A DNA stretch of 64,000 nucleotides from Dermatemys mawii. Taxonomy: Eukaryota > Chordata > Testudines > Dermatemydidae. The position numbers were made by a program, and so were the translations under genes. Under the pieces are notes generated by a model. The model did no database searches, was not told the DNA's origin, and saw only the letters and a program-made list of their open reading frames with translations. The DNA lies in assembly GCA_007922305.1 (NCBI GenBank), contig ML677374.1:5249991-5313990 (forward strand), given 5' to 3'. Shown here piece by piece: positions 10,816 to 22,682 of the stretch (the first letter of the stretch is position 1; every line of letters starts with the position of its first letter).

Positions 10816-12830
10816 ATGACTAAAGCAGCTCCTGAACACACAAAGCCACCTGAAACAGAGACATCTTGTTGTCAGAGACGTCTGAAAACAAGAAAAATAG
10901 GTGCCGCATCTTCTGGGAGTGCAAAAACCCAATATGCCCCAAGTAAAGCAAGTGTCGGGGGAAGTTCACATAACTCTGACTAACGTGCTAAAGGCAGAGA
11001 GAGAGCCCCTGTCGAACCTAGAAGGTTGTGATGAAAAGGAATATTGTATGCTGCTGTTATACTGGAACATTCGCCTTTACCTCCTGGCCCAAACAAAATA
11101 TAATCTGCCAACAAGAACGATCACAACAAACCTAGTAACCCATTTGACACTATGAAGTTGCTATAATGAGGAAGCGGTAGCTTCAGACGGGAGGCTGTGG
11201 AGAAAAAAAAGCCTAATCTCTCATTAAGATGATGCGTTTCTGCCAGCGTCGACCAGCCAAACCAAGCAAACAGTTAACTTTGAGGGAGACCATTGAGCGG
11301 AAAGCAAAGGACTGCACTACCACAATCATTCAGTCTCCCTAAAAGATAGCCAACTCCATGGCTTGTGGTTACCTGCCATATTCTTTGTTGCATAACAGGA
11401 GGTTCGAACAACCCCTAGCCATTGTGGCACCATGGTTTAGTATACTCTTAGGAACATATTTTGCAGCCCACATAATAAACAGTCTATCCAACTTAGTAAA
11501 ACAAAGCAGAGTGAATGTAAACATATGTACAAAACAACTGATATGTGGACAAATACTTGACAGTGCAAATGTCACAATTTGCCAACTGTCACTCTGAAAA
11601 GCCCGTGACTTCCAGAGACAAGCTACACTTTTTCTCTTTGGTTTACCAACGTTTACATGCAGCAGCCAATATGATATCAAAATTTAAACCTCAAGTCAAT
11701 TCCTCGTCCTATTCATCACAATCTTTCCATGGTTTTATTAGCACTAACAATGCAACCAATCATATAAAAGTTGTGTTAGAAGGCCAAGGCCAAAGCTCTC
11801 ACAATACCATATATGGCACACTGTTTGAACCTTTGCACATAGAAATTTTCATGACAGTATCAGAAAGTAGCACCCAGCAGAGAGAGGATGCCAACAATTT
11901 CTACCAATTTTTTTCACATGGCAAAGGCCTGTAAAATTGCAAAAAAAGCTACAGGCGAAAAAAAATACTACCTATACGATGGGCACATGAAACAGAATCT
12001 GAAAAGACCACTGGGAGTAGTCAAAAGCCATACACGTCTACTACAGGTACAAGAATCAGCTATTTTAAAACTCCTTTGCAATAGACGGCTAGGCTTTTGA
12101 AAACCAGCTGGAGATCTGTCAGCGAAACCCCCACTGCTATCTTCTGAGAATCAATTTAAAACCGCAAGGAAAGATTCTCAAAAGGACAGCATTAACTTTT
12201 GCTGTCAAGCGGATGGATGTTTTATGTACCAAATTTAACAGCAGTGTAGTGAAGAGTTCCTCCCATTACATCTGCGCTCCCTTACCTGATCCAAGATTTA
12301 CCAATAGCAATGAAGCCTTACTGCATAACAGTGCCAAGCAGGAAATATCTAAAGATACACTGAAAGAAGAAGTTGCTTCATCCAGTAATGATCAAAAGAA
12401 AGAAGAATCAGCCATCCCCACTCTAGCATCAACTGCTTCTTCTCACAGCTGCTGTTATGAATGGTGATGGAGAGCCACACAGCACCGTGTACTGTAACAC
12501 AAAAATAAAATCCCCAAACAAACCAGAAAAGGCCCCTAACTGTAACAGCGGAAGGCTATATGATAAAGCATTAAAAGTATCAAAAGCTCACCTTATGGTT
12601 TCTCAAACCTGACCTGATTTAAACCTTAAGCTTCCTTTCCTTTAGTGTTCACTGTGGACCCACTTTCAATGCAGCTGAATGCCGTTCAACAGCCAACACC
12701 ACATCCAGAAAGTGTAGAATTCTTGGAAAAACGCCTTGTTTACCTTGAAGAATGCCATCTGGAAGATGCTGCTGCTTCACGGACTGACACTGCTAATGAT
12801 GACTTACATGGCACGTAGTGTCAGTTGCTA
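10816..12830 (+). pseudogene. Decayed hAT transposase (ZBED-like)
   Basis: The hAT transposase signature appears in order on the plus strand, across several frames. A BED-finger second half with TTNLVTHL lies at about 11125-11150. A linker reading KQLTLRETIERKAKD lies at about 11265-11310. A segment LPYSLLHNRRFEQPL at about 11370-11420 corresponds to the family's QPFSVVEDxGF region. A PLPDPRFTN motif at about 12280-12305, the counterpart of the LDPRFK motif, is followed by an acidic EEVASSS stretch. Many stops and frame changes separate these pieces, so it is not functional. In this family the transposase cuts DNA through an RNase H-like DDE core, but the first catalytic Asp regions cannot be placed here. 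Terminal inverted repeats were not found. A hAT MITE starts 15 bp downstream. Domestication is unlikely given the breaks. Confidence 0.7.
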
Positions 12831-12844
12831 ATGACAAGATAGAT

Positions 12845-13140
12845 CAGTGGCTCTCAACCTATTTACCATTCTGAGCTGCATCCAATACTACAAATCAGAG
12901 GGGTAGCCGTGTTAGTCTGGAACTGCAGAAGTGACAGAGAGTCCTGTGGCACCTTAAAGACTAACTAAAGTATTAGAGCATAAGCTTTTGTGGGCTAATA
13001 CCCACTTCATTGGATGTATGCAGTGGCCACAGGACTCTTTATCCAATATTACATGTATAGCCCTGAGGATGTAACATGGGCCGCAGCTCTGTGCTGATTG
13101 GGGCGCAAGTGGCCCGTGGGCCTTCAGTTGAGAACCACTG
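12845..13140. mobile_element. hAT-type MITE with near-perfect 8-bp target duplication
   Basis: The left end CAGTGGCTCTCAACCT and the right end, ending CAGTTGAGAACCACTG, form a 16-bp terminal inverted repeat with two mismatches, of the classic hAT type. The flanking octamers are AGATAGAT (left) and AGACAGAT (right), seven of eight identical, as expected for a hAT 8-bp duplication. The interior includes CCCTGAGGATGTAACATGGG and is non-coding. It is interrupted at 12892-13040 by another insertion. Mobilisation by a hAT transposase such as the decayed one next to it is inference. Confidence 0.8.
12892..13040. mobile_element. Nested GTAGCCGTGTTAGTCTG-type repeat
   Basis: This 149-bp block lies inside the hAT MITE between two copies of ATCCAATA(C/T)TAC (12880-12891 and 13041-13052; 11 of 12 identical), which look like a target-site duplication. 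It begins AAATCAGAGGGGTAGCCGTG and contains AGTCCTGTGGCACCTTAAAG and TACCCACTTCATTGGATG. I remember this as a very abundant turtle repeat of uncertain class. A 13-bp inverted repeat, AGAGTCCTGTGGC (12938-12950) and its complement (13026-13038), makes the right end look rearranged. A 12-bp duplication favours LINE-type integration over a hAT mechanism. Confidence 0.65.
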
Positions 13141-13385
13141 AGACAGATGATAGTGAAAAGTAACCAGAGTAGCCAAGACCAGTCCTCACTGGGAGACAGC
13201 TGAGAAGTTACATGAGTTAATATCACAAGGGTGATTAACAAACAACATTCTCTCACCACTTACTAGTAGTTTTTTTCCTTTTTCCTCATTACTGTTAGGG
13301 ATGTTTTTGTGTTTTGTCAGAACGATAATTATAGCTGGGAATACAATGTGGAACATTTCTGACATTCTGCCTCACCCTAATACCT

Positions 13386-13575
13386 AACTCTTATACAACA
13401 CTTTTCATCATAGCACTTTGCAAAGCATCATTACCCCTATTTTCCAGATGGGGAACCAGAGGCAGAGGGAGGGAAAGTGACTTGCCTAAGGTCACCCAGC
13501 AACTAAGTCAGGAATAGAACCTAGGTCTCCGAAGTCCGACTCCAGGGCTTTATCCATTAGGCACTACTGCCGCCT
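13386..13575 (-). mobile_element. MIR-type SINE (minus strand)
   Basis: On the plus strand it reads CCAGATGGGGAACCAGAGGC, then AAAGTGACTTGCCTAAGGTC, then a stretch with GGAATAGAACCTAGGTCTCC and TCCATTAGGCACTACTGC. This is the reverse complement of the tRNA-derived MIR core (box B region GGTTCRAATCC and the GTGACCTTGGGCAAGTCAC segment). MIR copies are ancient and inactive. The element is nearly full length on the tRNA side. Confidence 0.75.
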
Positions 13576-13579
13576 TAAT

Positions 13580-15240
13580 AATATCAAGCTGTTTCTGTAT
13601 ATCTACATGCTATCATGCAATGTCAGGCCTCTGTACTCCCCCAAGTCGTCTGATAGTCATTTTCATAATACATGACACTCCCTAAATGAGATACATTCCA
13701 AACTTCCACGGAACAGAAGGCCAACAGATGATCTTCTGGCTTTTGACTGTATTCAACTCTCAAAGCTCACTCTCAGTGTAACTGAAAAAAACAAGAAAAG
13801 CTACAAAATGAGCTGGGTTATCTCAGACCTTATTCCAAAGTGAAAAGGTCCCTTCTCCACAGTGGACTGTCAATGAATTATAAGTTCTAGCACTTGCTTC
13901 TCTTATGCTTCTACTTGTATTTCTTTGATCCACGAAAGACTTTCTAAAAGGCTTGACTACAGAGTGAATCAGCATGGCAGCCCCAACTTCTTTTCAGACG
14001 TGCTTGAGATTTATTTTAAACATGCATTCTTGTCCATTCATATGACTACATTAAATGCTTTTCAGGAGGACCCTCCTGGCTACAATATGAATTGTACCGA
14101 AGAGCCATGGTATTTTCTCCTTTTGCAGTATTTTTGCTGGACACTGTAGATTTAATTCCTTCCTGCAAGTACGTGCCCATACATCATATACATATATTAT
14201 ATGAACAAGATTCCATAAAGGATCTGGCCCTCCATTTCTGTATAAAAGAATGATTTAAATGAGGTTCATGGTACTTGTGAATTGATAGCCCTTACTTGGA
14301 CAAAGGGCCCAATAAGTCTGCAGTTCCAATTCCTCCGGATTGGAAGGAGGTAAAGATTGCCTCTGTTTACAGCTGTTGCACTGCATTTTAGCAGAGACGT
14401 TTGGGATCCTACAAAGTTTTTAATTTTCAGCAAGCCTTTGCAGGTCACTTTTAAACAATCCTGGACTTGGCTGTCAGGCTCTCTCATCCCCAGATAAGAG
14501 TTATTTGTGTACTTGCAGCTGCATGGCCAGAAACCATCTGATGGCGTCTATCCTTCTCTAGTACTGGCTTAGCACTTCTAATCGGAAAGCTAATGTATAA
14601 AACTCAAATGTTTTGCTTAGCTTGGAAAGTGTATCTTCTGAATACTAAATCAGGACACAAAGTGGCTTACAACCTATTATATCAAACTTCCAGTGTCACA
14701 AATGATGACATGTTTTGGATGAGACAGCTGCAGCCCATAGTAGGCTCTGAAATACCAACAGTAATTCTAACCTCTATTTACAATTTGACTGTGTGGTTTA
14801 TTCAGGGCAAAAGTGCTTTGAACTTCTAAATAGCTAGGTTGAACAAAATGGAGGAAATTTTCCCTCTGAATTTTCAACAGTTTACAGGCCACTTGTTTTA
14901 GGATTCATGTTTCTTCATTAGCTGCAGAGGAGAGGCTGCCCGAGGACACTGCTTATTAAAGTCTTTTGTTCAATTTACAAATGGAAACAAATAATTGGGA
15001 AGACATTTGCAGAGATGGAAAAAACATGTTTACAAAGCAGAATAAAATACAGACTAAATACATTTGGATGACGCTAGATCAAAACACATGAGCTTCTAAC
15101 ATAGCATAAAGGATTGTCAGCACCAGGATCACCGACCACTATGAGTCATGTTTCTTATAACAATCAAGTCACTTCAAAGGTTTTGGAATGGTTGTATACA
15201 CAGAGATTTTTGAATTTACATCCACCAGTGCCATCACAGG
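13580..15240. other. AT-rich, nothing recognised
   Basis: No reading frame or repeat with a recognisable signature is seen. Short AT runs are present. Several short open frames on both strands have no motif and look like chance. Confidence 0.5.
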
Positions 15241-15249
15241 TGATCAATC

Positions 15250-15640
15250 TCGGGGTATGTCCACCTACTCCTAACTGATGCTCAAGAGGAAGGGAGAAAA
15301 AATGCTTAAATCCCATCCGATATCCCTTGAGGGATATTCCTTTCTAACCCTAAACCTGGTGGTAAGTTCAGCTCTATGTATGTGATCCCACCTACAAGCA
15401 TCTGATCAAAATCAGACTGAAAAACCCTATTGGACTACTTAGTCCATCCCACCTTCTAATGCAGAATTGTTCCCTACCATAGCATTTTGTTCGGTCTTAA
15501 ATGTCTTACAATGGGGCCTCTGTCCCTTGGACTATTCCACAGTCCAATAGAATTCACTGATCAGAATTATTTTCCTGATATTTGGATTACATTTTCTCAA
15601 AAACACCTGCTTTCTTATGAGGTTATTCAGTTCAAAATCT
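15250..15640 (-). mobile_element. CR1-like LINE fragment (minus strand)
   Basis: Segments such as GGGATATTCCTTTCTAACCC, GCAGAATTGTTCCCTACC, GGGCCTCTGTCCCTTGG and GACTATTCCACAGTCCAATA, then TTTTCCTGATATTTGGATTA, follow the order of a reptile CR1 3' region as I recall it. It is read on the minus strand. It is strongly decayed, with no open frame. Confidence 0.55.
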
Positions 15641-15649
15641 AAAAAACCT

Positions 15650-15800
15650 CAGAGCCTGATTTTCCTCCCATGTAGAGCCCAGTGCACTGCCCACTGAGCT
15701 TTGTAGCAGTTCTTCCATTGGCACCAGTTTAGGCCATTATACCAGGTGTAAATCTGCAGGAACTCCATTAAGTCAATGGAACTACACCAGTGAAAAAGTT
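15650..15800. repeat. Decayed palindromic repeat (GTGTAAATCTG core)
   Basis: The right half contains ACCAGGTGTAAATCTGCAGG, then AACTCCATTAAGTCAATGGA and ACTACACCAG. This is the arm-core-arm order of the same palindrome class seen at 31024 and 33320. The left half is unclear. It is non-coding. Confidence 0.4.
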
Positions 15801-15953
15801 GTGTGAGAGGAAATTCATTGGGCCCTTTGAATACAAACATGTGGAGCCGCATCCACCATAATTAACCTGGATCAGACCCATGATCCACACTCACCATTTA
15901 TATGTATCCGCATCCACATCTGCACCCGCAGCAGCACCCTATCACCACACTGT

Positions 15954-16084
15954 TAGAGCCCTGCACGGATATAAAAATTTGGATCTGCATCTCATCTGCG
16001 AGCCGTAAAGATGGTAAAAATGCAACCACACCCACGGATGCAGGTATCTGCAAACATAAAGCGGATATCTGTCCATTTGCTCTA
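15954..16084. mobile_element. 131-bp MITE with GGATAT-rich interior
   Basis: The left end TAGAGCCCTGCACGGATATA and the right end, whose reverse complement starts TAGAGCAAATGGACAGATAT, form a degenerate inverted repeat. The interior has many ATCTGC / GCGGATAT type units (GATCTGCATCTCATCTGC, ACGGATGCAGGTATCTGC). CpG content is higher than in the surroundings. I remember a turtle repeat with the same TAGAGCCCTGC end and think it is hAT-like, but no clear 8-bp duplication is visible here. Confidence 0.5.
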
Positions 16085-16089
16085 AAAAT

Positions 16090-17355
16090 TCGGGACCCAG
16101 TTCTGGAAAGCTATGTCAATGGTTACTTCCAGTACTTAAAAATATGGTGATCAACCTCCCCCTGTATAAATGTAACAGGTATTTCTAATAAATGATTTCC
16201 ATCCTGATTTTAAAATGGCGAGAAACGGAACGAATCAGAAATTATTCTGCTAACTAAGAAACTATATATAAACCCACCCAGCTATTACACCAAAATGAAT
16301 ATCACGGCCAATGGTAGCTTATGCTGCAGAGAAAAGTATTTTCTTCACCTCAGTAAAATATGTTAACTAATATTATATTCAGTTAGTTGAGCTCCTCAAG
16401 GAATAAAAGTCCCACTGTGCCTAACAAAACTTTGTTTTGAATCAGACTAGCAAATGTTATTTTAATACAGAGCATATGATAGCTGATCATGCTATAAAAC
16501 TATAAAATAAAAGTTGTGTTTATTGGTTGAATTAATCCTGCTGTAGCCCACAGGGCCCCATAAGAACATGTGGGAGACTGGGGACGGGTATGGAGGGGAG
16601 AGAAGATGTTGGCAATGCTGTGGGGACAGGATCAGAGAAGCTGACTCAGTGAGAGCAGCTATTACTCAGGGCTCCACTACAACCAACCACACTGTTTCTA
16701 TCAGGATGTCAGAGAAACACAGTTTGATAAGCACAGAGAAGGAAAAATACCTCCAGCCATACTCAAACCTGTACTGAAAGGTTTACAAAAACCTAACCAA
16801 ATATTGGAGTCTGAAGCATCAGCATCCACATTAGGGCACAGAAAAAGGAAATGCAAACAGATATATGGCCTATGATACTGCAAAGCTAATTCCTTTCCAT
16901 CATGTGACAACATATCATTTTGTTAAAGTGCTTTCCTATTAAGAATAACCTGAATAGAGTGTAAGAGAAAAATATTTGCTGTGAAAGGATCATGTGCTTG
17001 AAACCTAACTATTATTTTAATTCTATTTAATAACTAAGGCATATTAGGAATGTAAATACTGGCAATAGTTAACATCTGAATGCTTTACATTTTAATTTTC
17101 ATATGTTGAGCATTAAAAGGCCAGCATTTGCCTACCATTATCACACATTGGTACTTAAGGGGATCACAGCTTTCCCTGTACTTAGTAAGGGGCCTGTGGT
17201 GATTGTGTGGTAATGGATAGCAAATGTTTTCCAGCCAGACTTTCTCTTGCCCTCCACCTTATGTAGTTAGCTTCACCAGAGTAAAGTGTGTGGAAAATGA
17301 TACAATTCTAATATCACTACATGGAGTGCAGGGCAACAGAAAGTCAGGCCCAATG
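16090..17355. other. AT-rich, nothing recognised
   Basis: No gene, RNA or repeat could be supported. The open frame at 16568-16777 has no recognisable motif and is treated as chance. Confidence 0.5.
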
Positions 17356-17359
17356 CTTT

Positions 17360-17582
17360 CAATGGCTTCTGGTGAAAATAATCCTCAGGATAGCCTTGTG
17401 AGGTAGGTGTAATCCTCATTTTACACACTGGGTAACCCGGACATACAGGCATGAATCCCTGTTCTCATTCCTGGCATAACACCATTTGCTCCATTCATTA
17501 TCTAGCGAGGAATGGCCCAGAGAGACCTGTGTGGCTTTTCCAAGACTACACAGCAAGTCACTGCCAAAGCTGGCATTAGAAC
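17360..17582 (-). mobile_element. MIR-type SINE fragment (minus strand)
   Basis: The plus strand reads CCTTGTGAGGTAGGTGTAAT and CATTTTACACACTGGGTAAC, and later TTTTCCAAGACTACACAGCA and AGTCACTGCCAAAGC. These match the reverse complement of MIR central and tRNA-side sequence with an extra segment between them. It abuts the C-rich repeat at 17585, which probably inserted into it or truncated it. Confidence 0.6.
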
Positions 17583-17584
17583 AA

Positions 17585-17985
17585 GGGTGGGCTAGCTTTT
17601 TGGCCCGAGTGCCACATCGCGGTTTCAAAATTATATGGCGGACTGGGTAGGGAATGCTATGCCTCGCCCCCATCTGATCCCCTCCCACTTCTTGCCCCCC
17701 TCAGAATACCCAACCCATCTGACCCGACCTGTTCCTTGTCCCCTGACTGCTCCCTCCCGAGACTCCCCCGACCATAATCATCCCCTAGAACTCCACCCCC
17801 TTTCCAACTCCCCCTGCTCCTTGTCTCCTGACCACCCCCCATCCAGAGACTCCCTGCCCCTAACCACCCCCCGGGACCCCACACCCTATTTAAGCCCCCC
17901 TGCTCCTTGTCCCTTGACCACCTCCTCCTGAGACCCCCCACCCTAACTGCCCTCCAGCACCCCACCCCCTACCCAACCCCAAACA
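17585..17985. repeat. C-rich interspersed repeat with internal minisatellite
   Basis: The block starts AAGGGTGGGCTAGCTTTTTG and GCCCGAGTGCCACATCGCGG, then runs into about 300 bp of C-rich sequence made of loosely repeated units of the form CCCCCTGCTCCTTGTCCCCTGAC-like, alternating with CCACCCC and GACTCCC. The first part resembles a common turtle element beginning GGGTGGGCAAACTTTTTGG. Unit length is variable. The open frames on both strands here (17635-17931 and 17657-17965) are a by-product of skewed composition. Confidence 0.6.
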
Positions 17986-17993
17986 GGATAAGA

Positions 17994-18085
17994 ACCAAAC
18001 TGTGCCAAGTGCTGTACAGACAAAGAATGAGACACGTCCTCTGTCCCAGAGAGCTTACCATCTTATTTAAGACACAATGTCACAA
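17994..18085 (-). mobile_element. MIR/L2-type tail fragment (minus strand)
   Basis: CTGTGCCAAGTGCTGTACAG, then GTCCCAGAGAGCTTACCATC, is the reverse complement of the conserved AGCTCTTTGGGGCAGGGAC...CTGTACAGCGCCTAGCACA-type tail. Only about 90 bp is kept. Confidence 0.55.
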
Positions 18086-18099
18086 GGGAGAGCAATAAA

Positions 18100-21000
18100 C
18101 CATAGCATGGAAAGTGGGAGGCAGGAGAAAGGTAACAGCAATGTTACGGGCACAGACTGATCGCCTTTGACTTAGTCTTCATGTAGATACAGTAGTTTTT
18201 TCTTCACCAGACTGGTTATGAGCAGTCTTTCCAACACACTGATAGCAGACTCCTCACAAAGATGCTGTTAGCAACACTTCTGCTGCTGAGTAGTAACCTT
18301 TTAACATAAATAATCTGCTGTAGTAAATCCTGCTGAATGATAAAAATTAACTTGCGGGATGGAAATTAACACAACTTTTACAAAAATGAATGTAAACAAC
18401 ACAAGTTTGGAAAACAGATGTGGACAAAGGAAAGCAAATGCTACTAGACACCCCAAACAACCTGGCAAGGAATGATAAAAAAAATTTACAAGCTGTTTTG
18501 AGTCAGGAATAAAAAGGTTAATCAAGCCAGGCTGACTTATAAATGCGCAGGGTGCAGCATCCTGCAACAGAGACTAAGCAGAACACCTCGGCCGGTTTTA
18601 CTGTATATGCAGGTTTCCCCATGTTGTAGCAACTCCAGCCTAATTTTTGATTCAACAGTTAATAATTCACGTCACATACTGTAAAGCCCTGTCATTCATT
18701 ATTTTCCTTGTGTTTCTTTGATCTTTTGCATTCTCTTAAGGCAGCAAACTGCTCATGTGCTTCAGTCTCTGACAAATTTTGGGGCAAGAGGTGAAATATC
18801 AGGAGAAAAATCAAATCAAATGGTAATGTAATATCCTAAAGGAAGATACCTCTTTCCAAGACACAGCACACATACAGATTATTTCCACGCTGCACAGTGG
18901 GCTTTCTTGTTAATCATGATTTATGGTAACATCTATGTAAGAGACCCATCAGTTAGCAAAACCATGTTACTCTGTACAAAGTGACTTCTCAAAGTGGTAC
19001 TGTGAGAAAGCTGTCTTTTCTGCAGTTGTTTTACTTTGCCTCTGAAAGCTTTCAAATTGAACGATCAAAGTTCAGCCAGCGTCTAATTTTAACCGTGAGT
19101 TCCAGGGGAGAGTAAAGCTGGTGGGAAGATTACAGAGTTTCTTGAAGCTCTGACCTACAACAGGAAGAGAGTTGTCAGCCTTCATGTCTCTCACTCTCAG
19201 TCTCTAGGGAAACAACACTGGCAGAATGTTTTATAACACGTTCCCACTGTAAAATTTTGTATTTAAGAAATATAATGCTTGCTCATTTGTTTTCCTAGAC
19301 TTCTATGTCAGTAAAAACAGATGACTGTAAATGAATAATTTTAATTTTGCCTTTATGTTGAAGTTTGCATATTTAGGGCTTATTGGGTTCCATTTCAAAA
19401 ACAACAGAGATCTTGCATTAAACAAGAGCAATCCATGCACCCACACCTTGAAATCTTAGTACTGATTTTGCAGCTTGTACTTGAACAAACGGAACCTTGG
19501 TAACAGTATTATTCTACCTCCAATTGCTAATTAAACAACACAAGAAATCTAAACACAGAAGACTCTAGTCAGGAAACTGAATGATCCTTATAAGAGAGAC
19601 AAAAAGGTGTCTGCCAAGGAACAAGGGCATGATCTCTGTTCACAAGGTAGCAGCAAGGGAGATGTTAAAAAGAAAGCTACTGGATTGTGATATCTCATCT
19701 GATTAAATTACATCCCATGCTTTTTCTTCTCCCAATTTTCCTCTGAGATAACACATGATGGTGCACTACAGTACCTCACTGGATAATTAACTGTCAAAAT
19801 TAATCACAAAGCAATGGGCTTCATACAATTGTGGAGTGAAGTGGGGATGCTAACGGCAGAGAAATCAAACATTTGTATCTTGTCAGTGTAGGACTTCTTC
19901 ACACCACAAAGGAGTGGAGACTAAAGCTGCAAACAATGAACAGGAGAGAATATGAATGATAAATACTGAAAAATAGGAATTGTTTAGTTACAAGTTTTCA
20001 AGTACACAGGTCAGTGGTCGCCTTAGAAACTATAATAGCTTGAAACATAAGAAAGGGGCATGGCTGAGCAAAGCTATTTCATTTTCTCTAGTGTTTAAAC
20101 AATCACTCATCACGCAGCTCCTTCAATTCCTACAGATGGGTGCTAGCAGCAAGAGATATTGAAATTATAGCCGATGTCTAATAAAGGAGAAGAAAACTCG
20201 TACTTGAAACAATGACCATAACTGTGTGCCAAACGCAGTTGGCTGAGCCTAACAGGACTTGGATACCTATCTCCTCAAGAAGATAACACGGATTAGTTTT
20301 CCTGTGAACTTTCTACTCCCTTCCACTACTCTTGGTAATGAAAAACAGAAGTACCATTCTAATGCAGATTTAGAAATATTCAGAATCATTCAGTAATTTT
20401 TTAGATCTCAAGATAGCTGCTGCTAGCGAGATGTTTGTGAGAGAGGGCTGAAGACTTTTGCACTAAATAATTAGTCTTGCCGGGTTAAGAACAAAATATC
20501 TTTTAATCAGAAACTAAATGAAAAATGTCTTGAGCTAAAAGCTAGTCCCCAACATCTGCCAGTTTAGCATAGATTTACAAATAAAAATCTAGAGGTATAG
20601 TCTCATCTCAGGGAATTATGCGTGCAAATCCTGTTGCATGGAGATGAGAATTTAAGTGTTAACATTTAGATAGTCTTCTGCTGCATGTACAAAGCATTAG
20701 GATGGCTTAATCAGCTATTGTCTGAAACCAATAACAAGTTAAGCATCCTCACACACATTCAATTTTGTACACAGTTATTCAGTTCTGAATTATGACAAGC
20801 AACAGGTTCCATCAAATGCAGATGTGATCAATGCATTATGTTTTAGTAATATACTACACACCTCTTCCAAGAAAGGCAAGAGTTATTAATGTACTAAATA
20901 TTAATGTAACCATTCATGGTAGCCCTTGTCTTCTCTCTTCAAATGTATTTTTAAAAAGTGGAATTACTGCCCATGAAAGGTAGATACAAGATCCTCCTGG

Positions 21001-22680
21001 TCAGAGGTAAGTATTAAAAAGTAGGTCCATCTCCGTGCCTGTTATCTTTGTAAGGGTATCAGAATGGGGCCAAGCGATTAATAATGAAGGAGATTTTGGT
21101 GATGTGGAATTGAATGGAGTTCACCAGCTTATTTCTTATAAGGCCAAAGATCTATCAGATGGCTAACATCGTAGAATCCAGCCCAGGTCACTATGACAAA
21201 AGAAGGATTCAAACTATGAAAATCTGAAAGCAAAGAATTTGCCTTTAATGATCAACATATAACAACGCATAAGGAAAAACTAATTTTAGAAAAATAAAAA
21301 CCTGCTGTGGTACATAATACTACTTTCACACTATAAATGCATCTAGCCATAACATGGAGGAGTCAGAGGAATCATGGATATGCATATATGATCTGAAGTA
21401 CATTAATGCTGGCATTTTAAAATATGATGTAGTAGTGAAAAATGAATCAGACTAAAGTGAAAAAAATCCCAACTATGCCAAAGTGTTATTAAATTAAGTA
21501 ATCCAAACTGGTTAGAGCTTGATTCGTCAAAGCTTGTGGAAGAGGAAGTAATGTTCTTTTGGGACTCCCCACATCTAACATTATACACAGGCTTACATAC
21601 CTTGCTGCACCAGGGCCTTCATGTGCTTAATGAGCTACAAGTCAATTATTAAATTCTTGGCAATATGATATTTGTCTTCGAAAGCAGTGCTAACACTCCC
21701 ATTTTACAAGCAACACACTTGAGCATTGGGATACTATGGTCATCAACTTCAGGGATACCTATAGTTGGCAATATTTGTGTCAGTTTCAGAGGAGGATGAG
21801 GAGTTTTGCAGTATCACTACAGAAATAAGGAATAAGGACTCTAGGATACCCCAAGCTATGGTCCAGTGAGGGAAAAGCTTTCTTTGAATGTTTGGTGGGT
21901 CACCCTGGAAAAATCCAAAAGTTTAATAATGGGCCTTTAACAAAAATTTGTACAGAATGTAGCTACCTTTCAAGAATAGAACAGGTTAAGAGGAGATTTG
22001 TCAGGGTAACTTCCATAAGAAACCAGACAGCTGTAGCACAGGAATGATTCTCAAACGGACAGAAAAAAGGAAACAGATGTTGACAGAACCTATCAACGCT
22101 GAGTTTTCAATTAAAATTATTTTAATTGTCACTAGAAAATATTACAGCTCAATATTTTCTTCTAAGGGCAAATCCACAACATTCATTTTTGAACTCTTTC
22201 AGTGTTAGGATGAGTCTAGGTAAGATTCCTTGAGCAACTAATGGATTTTAACATGCCAGACCTTTCCAGCAACTAGATGCTGTATTGATCTGCTGGGTAA
22301 AACACTGTACTTTTAAAAAAATCTAGTCATATAGATTTGCTTGATCAAGGAGCTCAAAAAGACAAGGAAAATGATTTGGGGGAGTGGAAAAAGGTAACGG
22401 AGACAAATTCAGACTAGAAACAAATTATTTTAGGTTTCACTTGAGAATGCACAGTAATTTTCTAAACAGACCTGACTTCAGTTAATCATCTTCTCCCCCA
22501 ATCTCACAACATTTAAAAAAAGGCAACATAATGTGGATGAAGTACTGCGGGATGAATGCATAAGAATTTATATGTCACATCTGCAATGTTGCCAATGTGG
22601 CAATAGCCTACTTATTTTACTTACTGGGCACCTTTTGCACTTGGAGTGAATTTCTTGGGATACTGTAGCCACTAAAGAAG
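18100..22680. other. AT-rich, nothing recognised
   Basis: No gene or repeat could be supported over about 4.6 kb, the longest plain stretch in the left half. It contains one strong donor-like site, CAGAGGTAAGTATT at about 21002, preceded by an open stretch from about 20959, but the matching acceptor (TTTTTAAAAAG) is poor. Short open frames on both strands lack motifs. Confidence 0.5.
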
Positions 22681-22682
22681 AA

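Noticed and set aside
17635..17965. Overlapping open frames of about 100 codons on both strands
   Set aside because: They follow from the C-rich minisatellite, which has few stop codons on either strand.
20959..21006. 48-nt candidate exon before CAGAGGTAAGTATT
   Set aside because: The donor is strong but the acceptor TTTTTAAAAAG is poor.
22191..22216. 17-nt micro-exon candidate between TTTCAG and GTAAGA
   Set aside because: Too short, with a stop in two frames and no partner exon.
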